DNA from: Ruminococcus sp.
GTDB taxonomy: Bacteria > Bacillota_A > Clostridia > Oscillospirales > Ruminococcaceae
Assembly (NCBI RefSeq): GCF_016283395.1
Contig: NZ_JAEEMU010000036.1
Location: forward strand, 62,001-126,000
Direction of reading: 5' to 3'
DNA length: 64,000 bases
Part shown: one piece after another, positions 26,168-34,757 of the stretch
Numbering within the stretch: position 1 is the first letter of the stretch
Layout: each line of letters opens with the position of its first letter
Notes under the pieces: generated by a model
What the model was told of the DNA's origin: nothing
Databases searched by the model: none
What the model saw: the letters and a program-made list of their open reading frames with translations, nothing else
Program-made: the position numbers and the translations under genes

Positions 26168-26742
26168 ATTTCTCCCTCCTTCAGATCATATCCTTCTGCA
26201 GTAAGAAGTTCTTTCAGTTTTTTCAAGGCGCGGCTGCATTTTACACGGACTGTTGCAGCAGGCAGTGATAATTTTTCCCCTATCTCGTTGGATTTCATGT
26301 TGTAATAATACTTGTGTATCATAATAGATGAGTCGGGTTCGCCGAGAGACTTTATACATTTTATCATTATGTCCTGTAGCTCTGACTGCTCGGCATTTTT
26401 AGCCACCGTATCCTCGGAGGGGAGCTGAGCTGTCATCTCCTCGATATAGGTAGTTCTGTCAGTCTTGGCAGACAGTGAATGGAACATATTTATAGCTTTG
26501 TTTGAGGCTATCCTGCCTATGTAGCCTTTAAGGTCGCCGTTTATGTTCTGCTTGCTGTCATAGCAGAGAAAAACAGCAGAAAAAACGTCACTGACACATT
26601 CTTCTATGTCCTCGGCACTTCCGCAGCTCCTGAGCTTGTTAAAAACGATCGAATATACATAGTTGATATATTCCTCAAAGAGCGCGTTCTGAGCAGTTGC
26701 AGGCGACTTTTCAAATAAAGCGCGATATTCATTATCAGTCAT
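26164..26742 (-). CDS. ECF-type RNA polymerase sigma factor
   Basis: A 192-residue sigma-70 family protein with a sigma-2 region (about 20-90; FEEYINYVYSIVFNKL, DIEECVSDVFSAVFL, LKGYIGRIASNKAINMF) and a sigma-4 helix-turn-helix (about 120-180; MKSNEIGEKLSLPAATVRVKCSRALKKLKELL). The start at 26742 is chosen for AAGGAGG 9 nt upstream. It is first in a two-gene operon with its anti-sigma partner. The promoter at 26788-26816 is sigma-A-like. It is transcribed divergently from a dockerin gene, so control of secreted enzymes is plausible but not shown. Confidence 0.9.
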   Translation of the reverse strand: MTDNEYRALFEKSPATAQNALFEEYINYVYSIVFNKLRSCGSAEDIEECVSDVFSAVFLCYDSKQNINGDLKGYIGRIASNKAINMFHSLSAKTDRTTYIEEMTAQLPSEDTVAKNAEQSELQDIMIKCIKSLGEPDSSIMIHKYYYNMKSNEIGEKLSLPAATVRVKCSRALKKLKELLTAEGYDLKEGEI

Positions 26743-26787
26743 AATATTCCTCCTTTTCAATTATTTTTGCTGTGTTCTATCGTTTTC

Positions 26788-26816
26788 ATTATACTTACTC
26801 AGGTTAGAAATGTAAA
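26788..26816 (-). promoter_or_regulatory. sigma-A promoter of the sigma/anti-sigma operon
   Basis: Minus strand TTTACA (plus 26816-26811), 17-bp spacer, TATAAT (plus 26793-26788). Confidence 0.6.
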
Positions 26817-26858
26817 GTGTTTCAGGAAAACAAAAATTTTTTTGTTTTTGTCAATGCA

Positions 26859-26879
26859 ACATACATATTAAATGTATGT
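26859..26879. promoter_or_regulatory. Perfect dyad between divergent promoters
   Basis: ACATACAT-ATTAA-ATGTATGT, an 8-bp inverted repeat with a 5-bp centre. It lies 19 bp upstream of the minus-35 of the gene at 26975 and behind the sigma operon promoter. It is an operator candidate; no cognate regulator is identified. Confidence 0.4.
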
Positions 26880-26897
26880 AAAATAGCAAAATTTTGC

Positions 26898-26926
26898 TTG
26901 ATTTTTGGAAAAGTATAGTATATAAT
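26898..26926 (+). promoter_or_regulatory. sigma-A promoter of the pseudo-GH11 gene
   Basis: TTGATT at 26898-26903, 17-bp spacer, TATAAT at 26921-26926; start predicted near 26933, 42 nt before the ATG. Confidence 0.7.
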
Positions 26927-26974
26927 ATGTGCAGAATATAACGTTTAATATCAAACATTTAAAGGAGGGCAAAA

Positions 26975-29521
26975 ATGAACAAGTGTATGAAGAAGATGTT
27001 CTCAGCCATGACCGCGGCGGCAGTGTGTGCTGTGAACATGACCGTTTTCCCTGCATATTCAGGTATCATCATAGACCATAACAGCAGCGGTGTCGATAAG
27101 GGCTACTACTATGAATTCACAAATAACGACAAGGTCGGTACTGCCTGCATAAATATGGAACCCGGCGGATATTATGAGTGCAGCTGGGGCAATGAAGAGA
27201 CATTTTCAACAGCAAGAGGCTGGAAGTTTGCTTCACCTGTAAAGTACTCGGACCTTGGCAAGATATCTGTTAACTATGAGGAATACGTAAACGTTGACGG
27301 ATATTTCTCAAAAGACGGCTATGCAAGATTTGGCATACGTGTCCGCAATTCCGACGGTAAGATCTTTACTATACTTGAACTGGACGAAGCTTCCGACAAA
27401 CGCAGTATCATCGAAAAGAACGACGGATACGAAAAAATCGTCAGCTTGAAATGTCAGGACGAATTCAGGGCTAAAAACATATTTGGCGGAGTTGACGATG
27501 AAGGAAGCCAGCCTGTAGATTATACCCTTTATTCTTCTTCGGACGAAGAGGCTCCTATGTTATGCCGCAGAGATGAAGATCTGCAAGCCAATTCGTACGA
27601 TGATGTCAGAAGATGGGTATGCGTCAGCGATAAGCTTGATGCAATGGCAGAGGCAGGCTGCGATATAGGGGATATCACCGATATCACTTTATTCGTTGAG
27701 GCTGCACAGTCAAAGGGCGATGCCAGAGTATATGCGGCTGATATTGAGATCGAGAATATGCCCGAGCTTGTACAGTATGAGTGCGAAGATGAAGAAGCAC
27801 CGCTGATCCTGAGAGGTTATTATGATGACGGTGTCCGCACAGATTACTATTATAATTTAAGCAGCAGCTTCTCGGCAAGAATGCAGGTCCTTGCCCCTTC
27901 ACTTTTCAAAACGGAATGGGATTCAACGGAGAATACTTATAACAGCGATCCTGTTTTCCAGCGCGGAAAGCAGTATAAGGAAGGACAGTCCTATAAGGCA
28001 CTTGCAAATTCTTCTATAGATTATTCTATGAATATGGACGTTGAGGGAAAATACTTCACAGCTGTCTATGCTGATCTTGTAGGACCTCAGACATACGAAT
28101 TCAACTACGCTGTGGATATATATATCGTTGATGCTTATCAGGACTGGAGCCCGAATTATGTTGAAAAAGTCGGAGAGCTTACAGCCGACGGACAGGATTA
28201 TGATGTGTATTACTCATTAGCAGCACTTGACGGAAGCTTCAAGCCTGTCCGCAGACATACATATTATTTTATCAGCAAAGATGCGGAGGAAAACGGCAAA
28301 AATGGTAAGGTCTCCGCTAAACATGAGCTTGCACCGTTTACTGAGTTCATAAAGGATAAGGGAACGACCTTGGGCGAACCTGCAATGCTGACCGCTTTTG
28401 TGAACGGCGGTACAGCAAAGGGAAGTGTGGAGCTTGTAAAGAACGAGGTAACTATCCCAGAATTCACTCCCGATGACGGTTACTATGCAAGAGAGCTCAG
28501 TAAGGTTTATGTCGACTCAGAACATCGCTTCCGGACATTAGATGATGTATTCTATGATGTTGAAGGCGAGAATGCTTCCATGGAGGGCTATGCAATCGAT
28601 AAGCTGAACTGTAAATGGCAGGCGGAATCTGATCCGTGGTCATCATCAGGTATAGACAAAGAGCATCATTCTTTCAGTATAATCAAGGATCGAATAGATA
28701 GTTTTGACTGGAATGATATTGGAGGTGTGGTTTCTTTCACAGATCCTGCTTCCGATGACTCACAAGAGACAGATGCAGGCACAGCTGATCTGATAGGCGG
28801 CTTTAAAGATGATGAAAAGGTATATGTGGATTACAGCGTGGATTTGGGAGAACTCAGCGATGAGGGCGAAGATTCAAACGTTATCATAGGCGGATATGTT
28901 CAGTGCCATAATAACGATTATCGTTCTGAAGCGTCCTGGAACGGCTGGTTCTCGGATAACGGAGAGTGTCAGAACTATAATATTCTTATCGCCGATAAAT
29001 GGGACAAGGAAATAGGAACAGAGATAATTAACTTCCTTGCCCGTGACGTTATTGAACTCGGAACTATAGAGTCAGAGGGCGTAGTATATAATGTAAAGGA
29101 ATACTATCCCGAAGAGGCAATCAGAATATGTCCTTATATCATACTGACACGCGCTGAGTCATTGAAGCCGTCAGAGGCTGAGGATATTCCCGAAAAGTAT
29201 ACACGTTATGAAAATAAGATATGTATTACCGATATCGTTGAAAAGCTCAAAGCCTTTGATCTGAAACTTCATACGACACAGTTAGCAGGTTTTCAGATGC
29301 ATACCTTCCATAATGCAGGCGAGGCAGTCATAAATACCGCTGAGATCACGGTAATACCCGATGAAGAAAAGCTCTATACAGCTGATGATGTTCAGAAGCT
29401 CAAGGACTTCATTCTCGGAAAAAAGGTAGAAATTGAAAAAGATACTAACTATGACCTCAACGGCGACGGTTTATGGGATACATATGATCTTTGCCTGATG
29501 AGAAGCAGAATTGAAAAATAA
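26975..29521 (+). CDS. Secreted protein with three degenerate GH11-like modules and a half dockerin
   Basis: An 848-residue protein with a signal peptide (about 1-29) and AAAGGAGG before the ATG. By eye I can align three segments to the GH11 xylanases of this window. Module 1 is about 45-262 (YYECSWGNEETF; DAMAEAGCDIGDITDITLFVEAAQSKG). Module 2 is about 285-490 (VDIYIVDAYQDW; GQDYDVYYSL; AFVNGGTAKG). Module 3 is about 540-795 (NCKWQAES; YNILIADKWDK; VVYNVKEYY; FQMHTFHNAG). The nucleophile Glu aligns with I130, D381 and N669. The acid/base Glu aligns with E242, N477 and H776. No module keeps both, so hydrolysis is unlikely; xylan binding is the natural guess. The C-terminus (798-848) has one good dockerin loop, DLNGDGLWDTYD; the first repeat lacks its calcium loop. 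Confidence 0.7.
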   Translation: MNKCMKKMFSAMTAAAVCAVNMTVFPAYSGIIIDHNSSGVDKGYYYEFTNNDKVGTACINMEPGGYYECSWGNEETFSTARGWKFASPVKYSDLGKISVNYEEYVNVDGYFSKDGYARFGIRVRNSDGKIFTILELDEASDKRSIIEKNDGYEKIVSLKCQDEFRAKNIFGGVDDEGSQPVDYTLYSSSDEEAPMLCRRDEDLQANSYDDVRRWVCVSDKLDAMAEAGCDIGDITDITLFVEAAQSKGDARVYAADIEIENMPELVQYECEDEEAPLILRGYYDDGVRTDYYYNLSSSFSARMQVLAPSLFKTEWDSTENTYNSDPVFQRGKQYKEGQSYKALANSSIDYSMNMDVEGKYFTAVYADLVGPQTYEFNYAVDIYIVDAYQDWSPNYVEKVGELTADGQDYDVYYSLAALDGSFKPVRRHTYYFISKDAEENGKNGKVSAKHELAPFTEFIKDKGTTLGEPAMLTAFVNGGTAKGSVELVKNEVTIPEFTPDDGYYARELSKVYVDSEHRFRTLDDVFYDVEGENASMEGYAIDKLNCKWQAESDPWSSSGIDKEHHSFSIIKDRIDSFDWNDIGGVVSFTDPASDDSQETDAGTADLIGGFKDDEKVYVDYSVDLGELSDEGEDSNVIIGGYVQCHNNDYRSEASWNGWFSDNGECQNYNILIADKWDKEIGTEIINFLARDVIELGTIESEGVVYNVKEYYPEEAIRICPYIILTRAESLKPSEAEDIPEKYTRYENKICITDIVEKLKAFDLKLHTTQLAGFQMHTFHNAGEAVINTAEITVIPDEEKLYTADDVQKLKDFILGKKVEIEKDTNYDLNGDGLWDTYDLCLMRSRIEK

Positions 29522-29530
29522 TATTAAAGT

Positions 29531-29570
29531 ATAAGGGACGAATGATCATTCATTCGCCCCTTATTTTTAT
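29531..29570 (+). terminator. Intrinsic terminator of the pseudo-GH11 gene
   Basis: AAGGGACGAATGA at 29533-29545 pairs with TCATTCGCCCCTT, then ATTTTTAT. There is one mismatch in the stem. Confidence 0.8.
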
Positions 29571-29600
29571 AAAAAAATCCCTCGGTACGATACCGAGGGA
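29571..29600 (-). terminator. Intrinsic terminator of the multimodular xylanase gene
   Basis: TCCCTCGGTA (29578-29587) and TACCGAGGGA (29591-29600), loop CGA, with A7 at 29571-29577 giving T7 on the minus strand. Confidence 0.9.
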
Positions 29601-29664
29601 GAAAATCAGAAATTACTATATTTTGTAAAAACAAATGTGTATGAATGAAGTTTTCGTAGATAGA

Positions 29665-32600
29665 TCACTGACCTTCGTGGAAGAAGTAGGGGAGTGCATC
29701 GTAAACGTAATGTCTTACATAGCCCCACCAGTGAGTTTTGCCCTGAGCAACCATGAAGTAGAAGTTGCCCTTTGAGAAGTCAGATGTATATACGAACTGG
29801 CTCATCTTCTTCATTTCGTTAACCTGTGGGTTAACGTTAGGATAAGCTATATCATCTGAACCTGTTGCAGCGAAGATGAAGTACTCATTCTTCTTGAGAC
29901 CTGACTTGTCGATAGCGTTAGCAATTGACTTAGCCTTGTCGTATGCTGAATTTCCGCCCCAGTGGTCGCCGCTGAGTGGCATGAAGTAGCCAACGATGTC
30001 AAGGCAGTTCTCGAGAACAGCCCATGTTGAAACTGAACCCATTGAGAAGCCGCCGTATGCTCTGTGCATTCTTGACTTCTGGAGTGATGCCTGTGAAGTA
30101 TCTCCGCCTGCATATGTTGAATATTTGCCTTCAACGAAAGGAACTACGCTCTGACGGAACTCGCTGTAGAATTTACCTGCTTCTGTCTTGTTGAAAGTAG
30201 GAGTTACAACGATAAGTGGCTCCATGTCGCCGTTCTTTATCATGTTGTCGAAGAGATTCTGCATCATTGTATCGTCCTGACCGAAGAGAGTATTCTCATT
30301 CTCTCCGCCGCCGTGCATGAGGTAGAAGATGTTGTACTTCTTGTTCTTGTCGTAGCCGTAAGGGAGGTATACGTTAAGGTTGTTGTAACCGTTGATACCG
30401 TTGTAGCTTTCCTTTACTACCTTACCCTGCTGGCTGCACTGGTTGAAGTAGTTGCCCGGAGCTTCCTTGAACTGAACGTTTGCGTTGTAGTTGAAGTTAG
30501 ATGTACGCTCAGGAACTTCGCCGACTGTACCGCCGCCTGTTACAACAGAAGAAGCTGTTCCCTCTGATGCAACGACAACGTTGTCAACGTAGAAGTCCAT
30601 TGTATCGCCTGAATCAGGGAGTGTCTCGATGTAGAGCACCATATCGCCTGAATTGTCAGGAATTGTAAATGATGTGTTTTCGAGCTTTGTCCACTGACCG
30701 CTCTTAGCACTTACCTTTGCAATGCTTGTGTATACAGCTGAGTCGCCTTCGCCCTGCTGGAGTGACATCTGGATAGTTGCGTCACTGCCTGACTGCTGGA
30801 GAACAGCAGCACTGAAGCTGTATGACTGTCCAACTACGAAGTCAGAACCGAGAGTTACAGCTGCGCCGTTCCACTCAGCTGATCTGCCTGAAACGAGGAG
30901 AGACTTGCCGCTGTAGCTGCTGTCTGCGTTTACTTCTACAGAAGCATCGCCTCTGCCAGACCAGCTCTGAACGCCTGAATCGAATGAATTATCGAGGTAT
31001 GTCTTGTTTACTGCGGCAGCTTTTGTAGTTGTTGTAGTTGCAGCCTGAGTTGCTGAAGGTGCCTGAGTATTCTGTGATGAACCGCCTTCGCCGAAGTTGA
31101 ATTGACCTCCGCCGCCGCCGAAGCCGCCCCAGTTTTCGCCGCTTGTTGCCCAGCTCTCAGGGAGTGACTTTACAAGTCCTAAGAGATATTTCTGGATAGT
31201 TGCAGCATCGTTGTTTGTGATACCGCTGCCTGCCTGATATACGTCAGCATTTGCAGCAGCCTTTTCAGAAAGTGCGTACTTGTTAGGATTTGCAAGTGAC
31301 TGCATTACCGTAACTGCATCTGAAAGATCAACATCACCGTCAACGTTTGCATCGCCCCACTTTGATACCTTAGCTTCAAGAGCAGCCTTCTGGTCTACAG
31401 TAGTCACTACAGCTGTTGTGGTCGTGGTGGTGGTTGTAGTAGTTGTGGTGGTCGTAGTAGTTGTAGTAATGGTAGCGTACTTATCCATTATCTTGATGAT
31501 ATCGTTGTAGAATGACTTAGGCTGATAGTTGCTGAATGGAAGCGGTGAACCGCCGTTCTCACGGTATCTCCAGCTTCTTTCATCAGTTGTACCCCAGAGA
31601 GTTACGCATGAGATGTTCTTAGCGTGTTTGCATATTACTTCAAATATCTCAGGATAGAGCTTGCTGTTTGTACCTGTGCTGTTTGTGATATCGAGCTCTG
31701 TTATCTGAACGTCAAGACCAAGGCTCTCAAACTTCTTGATAGCTGTTTCGTACTCACTTGCTGAAGGATACTTTGAGTCAAGGTGTGACTGCATACCGAT
31801 ACCGTCGATGTAGTCGCCCTCTGCCATTACCTTCTTAGCCATGTTGTACAGGTCATTGGTCTTTGCTGTCATGTACTCGTTATAGTCGTTAAGGTAAAGC
31901 TTTGTTGTTTTAGGAGCATACTGTCTTGCATATTTGAATGCATTGATAACGAAGCTGTCGTTACCGTATACTCTTACCCAGTTTGAATTATAGGAAGGTC
32001 TCATTCCGCCGCCGTCGTTAACGAAGAGCTCGTTACATACGTCGTAGGAATGGAGCTTGAGGTTAGGATAATTCTGCTTGATAGCAGCAAATGTATTCTT
32101 GATCATGCTCTCGAGACGCTTGTTCATTCTGTCAGGTGATACGTCTCTGCCGTTTTCCTGGAAGAGTGAACCCGGTGTCTGGCTGTACCATACGAAGGTA
32201 TGACCACGAACGCCGATGCCGTTCTGCTCAGCGAACTTGAGGATAGGATCAGCACTTCTGAGGCTGATATTTACGTTATCGCCGTTTACGCCTGCTACGA
32301 TAGAATCAGGCTTCATTTCGTTCTCACAGGTTACTGAGTTGTAGTGCTGTTTGATGAAGTTCTGTCCCTGTGATGTATTGATCTCGTTTGCACTTACAGA
32401 AGTACCGAGTCTGAACAACGGACCTGCGTGATCCTTGAAGCCGTCTCCGCCCTTCTTGTAGGTGTAATCCATGTTCTGATGTGCTGAAACGCCGCTGCCG
32501 TCGGTTACGGGATCTGAGGAAACAGGAGGTGTAGGAGTTGTGGCTGAAACCTTACCGCCGCCTGTTGTTACAGATGAGCTCTTGCCTGATTTTGATGCCT

Positions 32601-33843
32601 GAACTGCATCTATATAGAAGTCACAAAGGTCGCCTGAGCTCTCGGGTGTCTCAATATAGAGTACCAAATCGCCTGAATTATCAGGGATAGTGAATTTTGT
32701 ATTCTCGATCTTTGTCCACTCGCCGCTCTTAGCGTCAGCTGTTGCAATCTTGGTGTAAGATGCGCCGTTACCTTCGCCCTGCTGGAGTGACATCTGCATT
32801 GTAACTGTACTGCCTGACTTCTGCATAACTGCTGCGCTGAAGCTGTATGTCTGACCGGGTACGAATGCGCCTGAATCAAGCGGGATAGCACAGCCGTGCC
32901 ATTCTGCTGATCTGTCTGATACGTAGAGTGACTTGCTGCCGTCATAGTAGCTGTCTGAAGCAGTTGAAACGGAAGCATCTCCTCTGCCTGACCAGTCGCC
33001 CTTGCCGCTCTCGAATGTGCTTGTGAAGTAGTCGCCGTTTGCATCAGGCTCTACTGTAGGTGTTGCAGGAGTTGTTGTGCCCGGATCGGTCGTATCGTCG
33101 ATACCGTTCTCGTAAACTCTTACGCTCTTTACGTTAGCCTGACCGTTTGATCTGTAGCCTTCGATATTAAGTGAAACTTCATAAAGTGTACCCGACATAT
33201 CCAGACCTGCCTTTGACCATGCGTCAAAGTGTCTGCCTACGTGGATAGTATCCTTCATGTAGTTTGTTGTATTATCTCTTGAACCGCTCTGCTGACGAAC
33301 GCTCCAGTACTGTGGGAATGTAGCTGTACCGTCAAGAGAAGGCTGATTATAACGCATTGTCTTAGCAATGTCGTATGTATGTCCGTCAAGAGTTACAGTG
33401 CCTTTTCTTTCACCGTCTGCGCCCGGACGCCAGCTTCCCCATCCTTCAACGATGTAGTATTCCATAAGAGGATTTCTTGTCCAGCCGTAAACGCACATAT
33501 AAGAATTTCCTCTTGGAGTATATTCAACATCGTATGTAAGCGTGATGTCCTTGCCTATACTCTTGTAGTTCTGCTTTTTGCTGTCATAGTTCTTGCCCAT
33601 ACGTGCAAGAAAGTTCTCAATGTTGCTCCAAGAGCAGGTGAAAGAACCTGCGCCGGGATTCATTGATGCCTGCCCCTGTCCGTTCTGATTCCACATTTCA
33701 TAATCGTATCCGCCGATATTGCCTCTCTGCTGTGCATCAGCAGCTTCTGCTATTATAGCAGTAGGGGCTACAGGAATACTCGAAGCAACCATCAGAGCAG
33801 TAATGCCTGCGCTGACAAATCTTTTGAAGTTGCTCTTTTTCAT
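29665..33843 (-). CDS. Multimodular cellulosomal xylanase/esterase: GH11 - CBM22 - GH10 - dockerin - CBM22 - CE1
   Basis: A 1392-residue secreted enzyme; the ATG at 33843 is preferred over a TTG three codons earlier. Modules in order: signal (about 1-35); GH11 (40-245; nucleophile E128, acid/base E228); CBM22 (272-425); GH10 (455-790; acid/base E605 in VCNEL, nucleophile E716 in ITELD); a Thr-only linker (793-810); dockerin (827-893; DANVDGDVDLSD and the loop-poor second repeat GITNNDAATIQKYLLG); a Gly/Thr linker (900-945); a second CBM22 (950-1095), very like the first; CE1 esterase (1110-1392; nucleophile S1267 in GGFSMGS, His in GKTHWWG). It would cut the xylan backbone by two mechanisms and remove acetyl or feruloyl side groups. 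The dockerin is internal, which is uncommon. Confidence 0.95.
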   Translation of the reverse strand: MKKSNFKRFVSAGITALMVASSIPVAPTAIIAEAADAQQRGNIGGYDYEMWNQNGQGQASMNPGAGSFTCSWSNIENFLARMGKNYDSKKQNYKSIGKDITLTYDVEYTPRGNSYMCVYGWTRNPLMEYYIVEGWGSWRPGADGERKGTVTLDGHTYDIAKTMRYNQPSLDGTATFPQYWSVRQQSGSRDNTTNYMKDTIHVGRHFDAWSKAGLDMSGTLYEVSLNIEGYRSNGQANVKSVRVYENGIDDTTDPGTTTPATPTVEPDANGDYFTSTFESGKGDWSGRGDASVSTASDSYYDGSKSLYVSDRSAEWHGCAIPLDSGAFVPGQTYSFSAAVMQKSGSTVTMQMSLQQGEGNGASYTKIATADAKSGEWTKIENTKFTIPDNSGDLVLYIETPESSGDLCDFYIDAVQASKSGKSSSVTTGGGKVSATTPTPPVSSDPVTDGSGVSAHQNMDYTYKKGGDGFKDHAGPLFRLGTSVSANEINTSQGQNFIKQHYNSVTCENEMKPDSIVAGVNGDNVNISLRSADPILKFAEQNGIGVRGHTFVWYSQTPGSLFQENGRDVSPDRMNKRLESMIKNTFAAIKQNYPNLKLHSYDVCNELFVNDGGGMRPSYNSNWVRVYGNDSFVINAFKYARQYAPKTTKLYLNDYNEYMTAKTNDLYNMAKKVMAEGDYIDGIGMQSHLDSKYPSASEYETAIKKFESLGLDVQITELDITNSTGTNSKLYPEIFEVICKHAKNISCVTLWGTTDERSWRYRENGGSPLPFSNYQPKSFYNDIIKIMDKYATITTTTTTTTTTTTTTTTTTAVVTTVDQKAALEAKVSKWGDANVDGDVDLSDAVTVMQSLANPNKYALSEKAAANADVYQAGSGITNNDAATIQKYLLGLVKSLPESWATSGENWGGFGGGGGQFNFGEGGSSQNTQAPSATQAATTTTTKAAAVNKTYLDNSFDSGVQSWSGRGDASVEVNADSSYSGKSLLVSGRSAEWNGAAVTLGSDFVVGQSYSFSAAVLQQSGSDATIQMSLQQGEGDSAVYTSIAKVSAKSGQWTKLENTSFTIPDNSGDMVLYIETLPDSGDTMDFYVDNVVVASEGTASSVVTGGGTVGEVPERTSNFNYNANVQFKEAPGNYFNQCSQQGKVVKESYNGINGYNNLNVYLPYGYDKNKKYNIFYLMHGGGENENTLFGQDDTMMQNLFDNMIKNGDMEPLIVVTPTFNKTEAGKFYSEFRQSVVPFVEGKYSTYAGGDTSQASLQKSRMHRAYGGFSMGSVSTWAVLENCLDIVGYFMPLSGDHWGGNSAYDKAKSIANAIDKSGLKKNEYFIFAATGSDDIAYPNVNPQVNEMKKMSQFVYTSDFSKGNFYFMVAQGKTHWWGYVRHYVYDALPYFFHEGQ

Positions 33844-33949
33844 GTCGATCAAACCTCACTTTCGTTTCGTAATAAATGATATCCTTTACAATTAAAGAAA
33901 ATCGCAAAAGCTTTGTGTGACTTTTGCGGCGTTTCTTTATAATCATTTT

Positions 33950-33978
33950 ATTACATTTTTATGAACGGTTCAAGTCAA
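33950..33978 (-). promoter_or_regulatory. Possible sigma-A promoter of the multimodular xylanase
   Basis: Minus strand TTGACT (plus 33978-33973), 17-bp spacer, TGTAAT (plus 33955-33950); about 107 nt upstream of the ATG. Confidence 0.45.
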
Positions 33979-34601
33979 AATTTGCTCATTCTGCCATATT
34001 CGCCGAAACCAAGCCCTTGATGCTCATTTTTAATTGCTTTTTTACTACTTCTTTAGTTGATTTCGCAATTTAAGGTTGTAATTTTTTTATTTTCTATACT
34101 ATCAGTAGGCAGATATTTAGCACAAAAGTGATATTTTTCGTTTTTACTAACCAAAAATCAGTATATTATTGCGGTCGTTTAATTTACAAAAGGAATATTT
34201 ATTTTAAAAAAATACTCTGCGAAAAGAGAAAATTGTTGGTTTTGCACTTTATTGTGCTGATTATCTGCTCATTTTTATACTATATGCTGTTGATTGTGAC
34301 TGACACTGCTTTAATTATATAACATAAAGTCAAAAAACAGGAAAAAGCAGAAATATGACATTTTTATAACGTCTTAGCACTGCATGATATGACATAATAT
34401 TTTTGAACGATCGTAAATTGTTTTATTTTACGCAGCTCGATAAGCTGTATAAAATGAGCAGAATATTACATTTCGCAATATTAATATAAAAATTCATTTA
34501 ATTATTAGCTTTTTTATGCAAATAATACACAGTGACAATAAAAGGGACTTTTTTGCCCTGATTTTTTTACTTAAATCAGATAAGAAATTGCTGTACAAGG
34601 C
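33979..34601. other. Long AT-rich intergenic region between divergent fibre-degradation genes
   Basis: About 620 nt, strongly AT-rich, with no reading frame that has a ribosome site. It contains TTTTACTTAAATCAG/CTGATTT-type small hairpins around 34558-34581 and many T/A runs. It separates the multimodular xylanase (minus) from the CotH-lectin gene (plus) and is long enough to hold regulator sites, but I could not identify one. Confidence 0.5.
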
Positions 34602-34630
34602 TTGAAATAGCCTTATGCATATGCTATAAT
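34598..34630 (+). promoter_or_regulatory. sigma-A promoter of the CotH gene with overlapping dyad
   Basis: TTGAAA at 34602-34607, 17-bp spacer, TATAAT at 34625-34630; start near 34637 with a leader of about 120 nt. The dyad AAGGCT-TGAAAT-AGCCTT (34598-34615) covers the minus-35 box, as a repressor operator would. Confidence 0.65.
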
Positions 34631-34757
34631 ATTTACGTTGCTATTTTTTAGAAATATATTTGACAAATGACACAAAATATCATATAAATTTTTTTAAACA
34701 CTGAATTGATTTGATAGCAACAACGAGGATAATTTTTTAGATGAGGTGGAGAAGTAA

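Noticed and set aside
26851..26865. Single GCAACATAC next to TGTCAA, similar to the LytTR-like half-site
   Set aside because: No partner at 21 bp, and the following minus-10 does not fit, so it does not match the composite element.
31396..31480. Possible CRISPR or tandem array
   Set aside because: The repeats are triplets coding Thr, with no spacer structure. No CRISPR array or cas gene was found anywhere in the window.
31280..31510. A plus-strand frame with a long valine run
   Set aside because: It is the antisense reading of the Thr linker of the multimodular xylanase; composition is explained by ACN codons.
33844..33946. Upstream extension of the multimodular xylanase
   Set aside because: The extra frame is out of phase with the xylanase, lacks a ribosome site and overlaps its leader.
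34128..34322. A 64-codon frame in the AT-rich gap
   Set aside because: No ribosome site and AT-driven composition (Ile/Leu/Tyr/Lys); it looks like chance.
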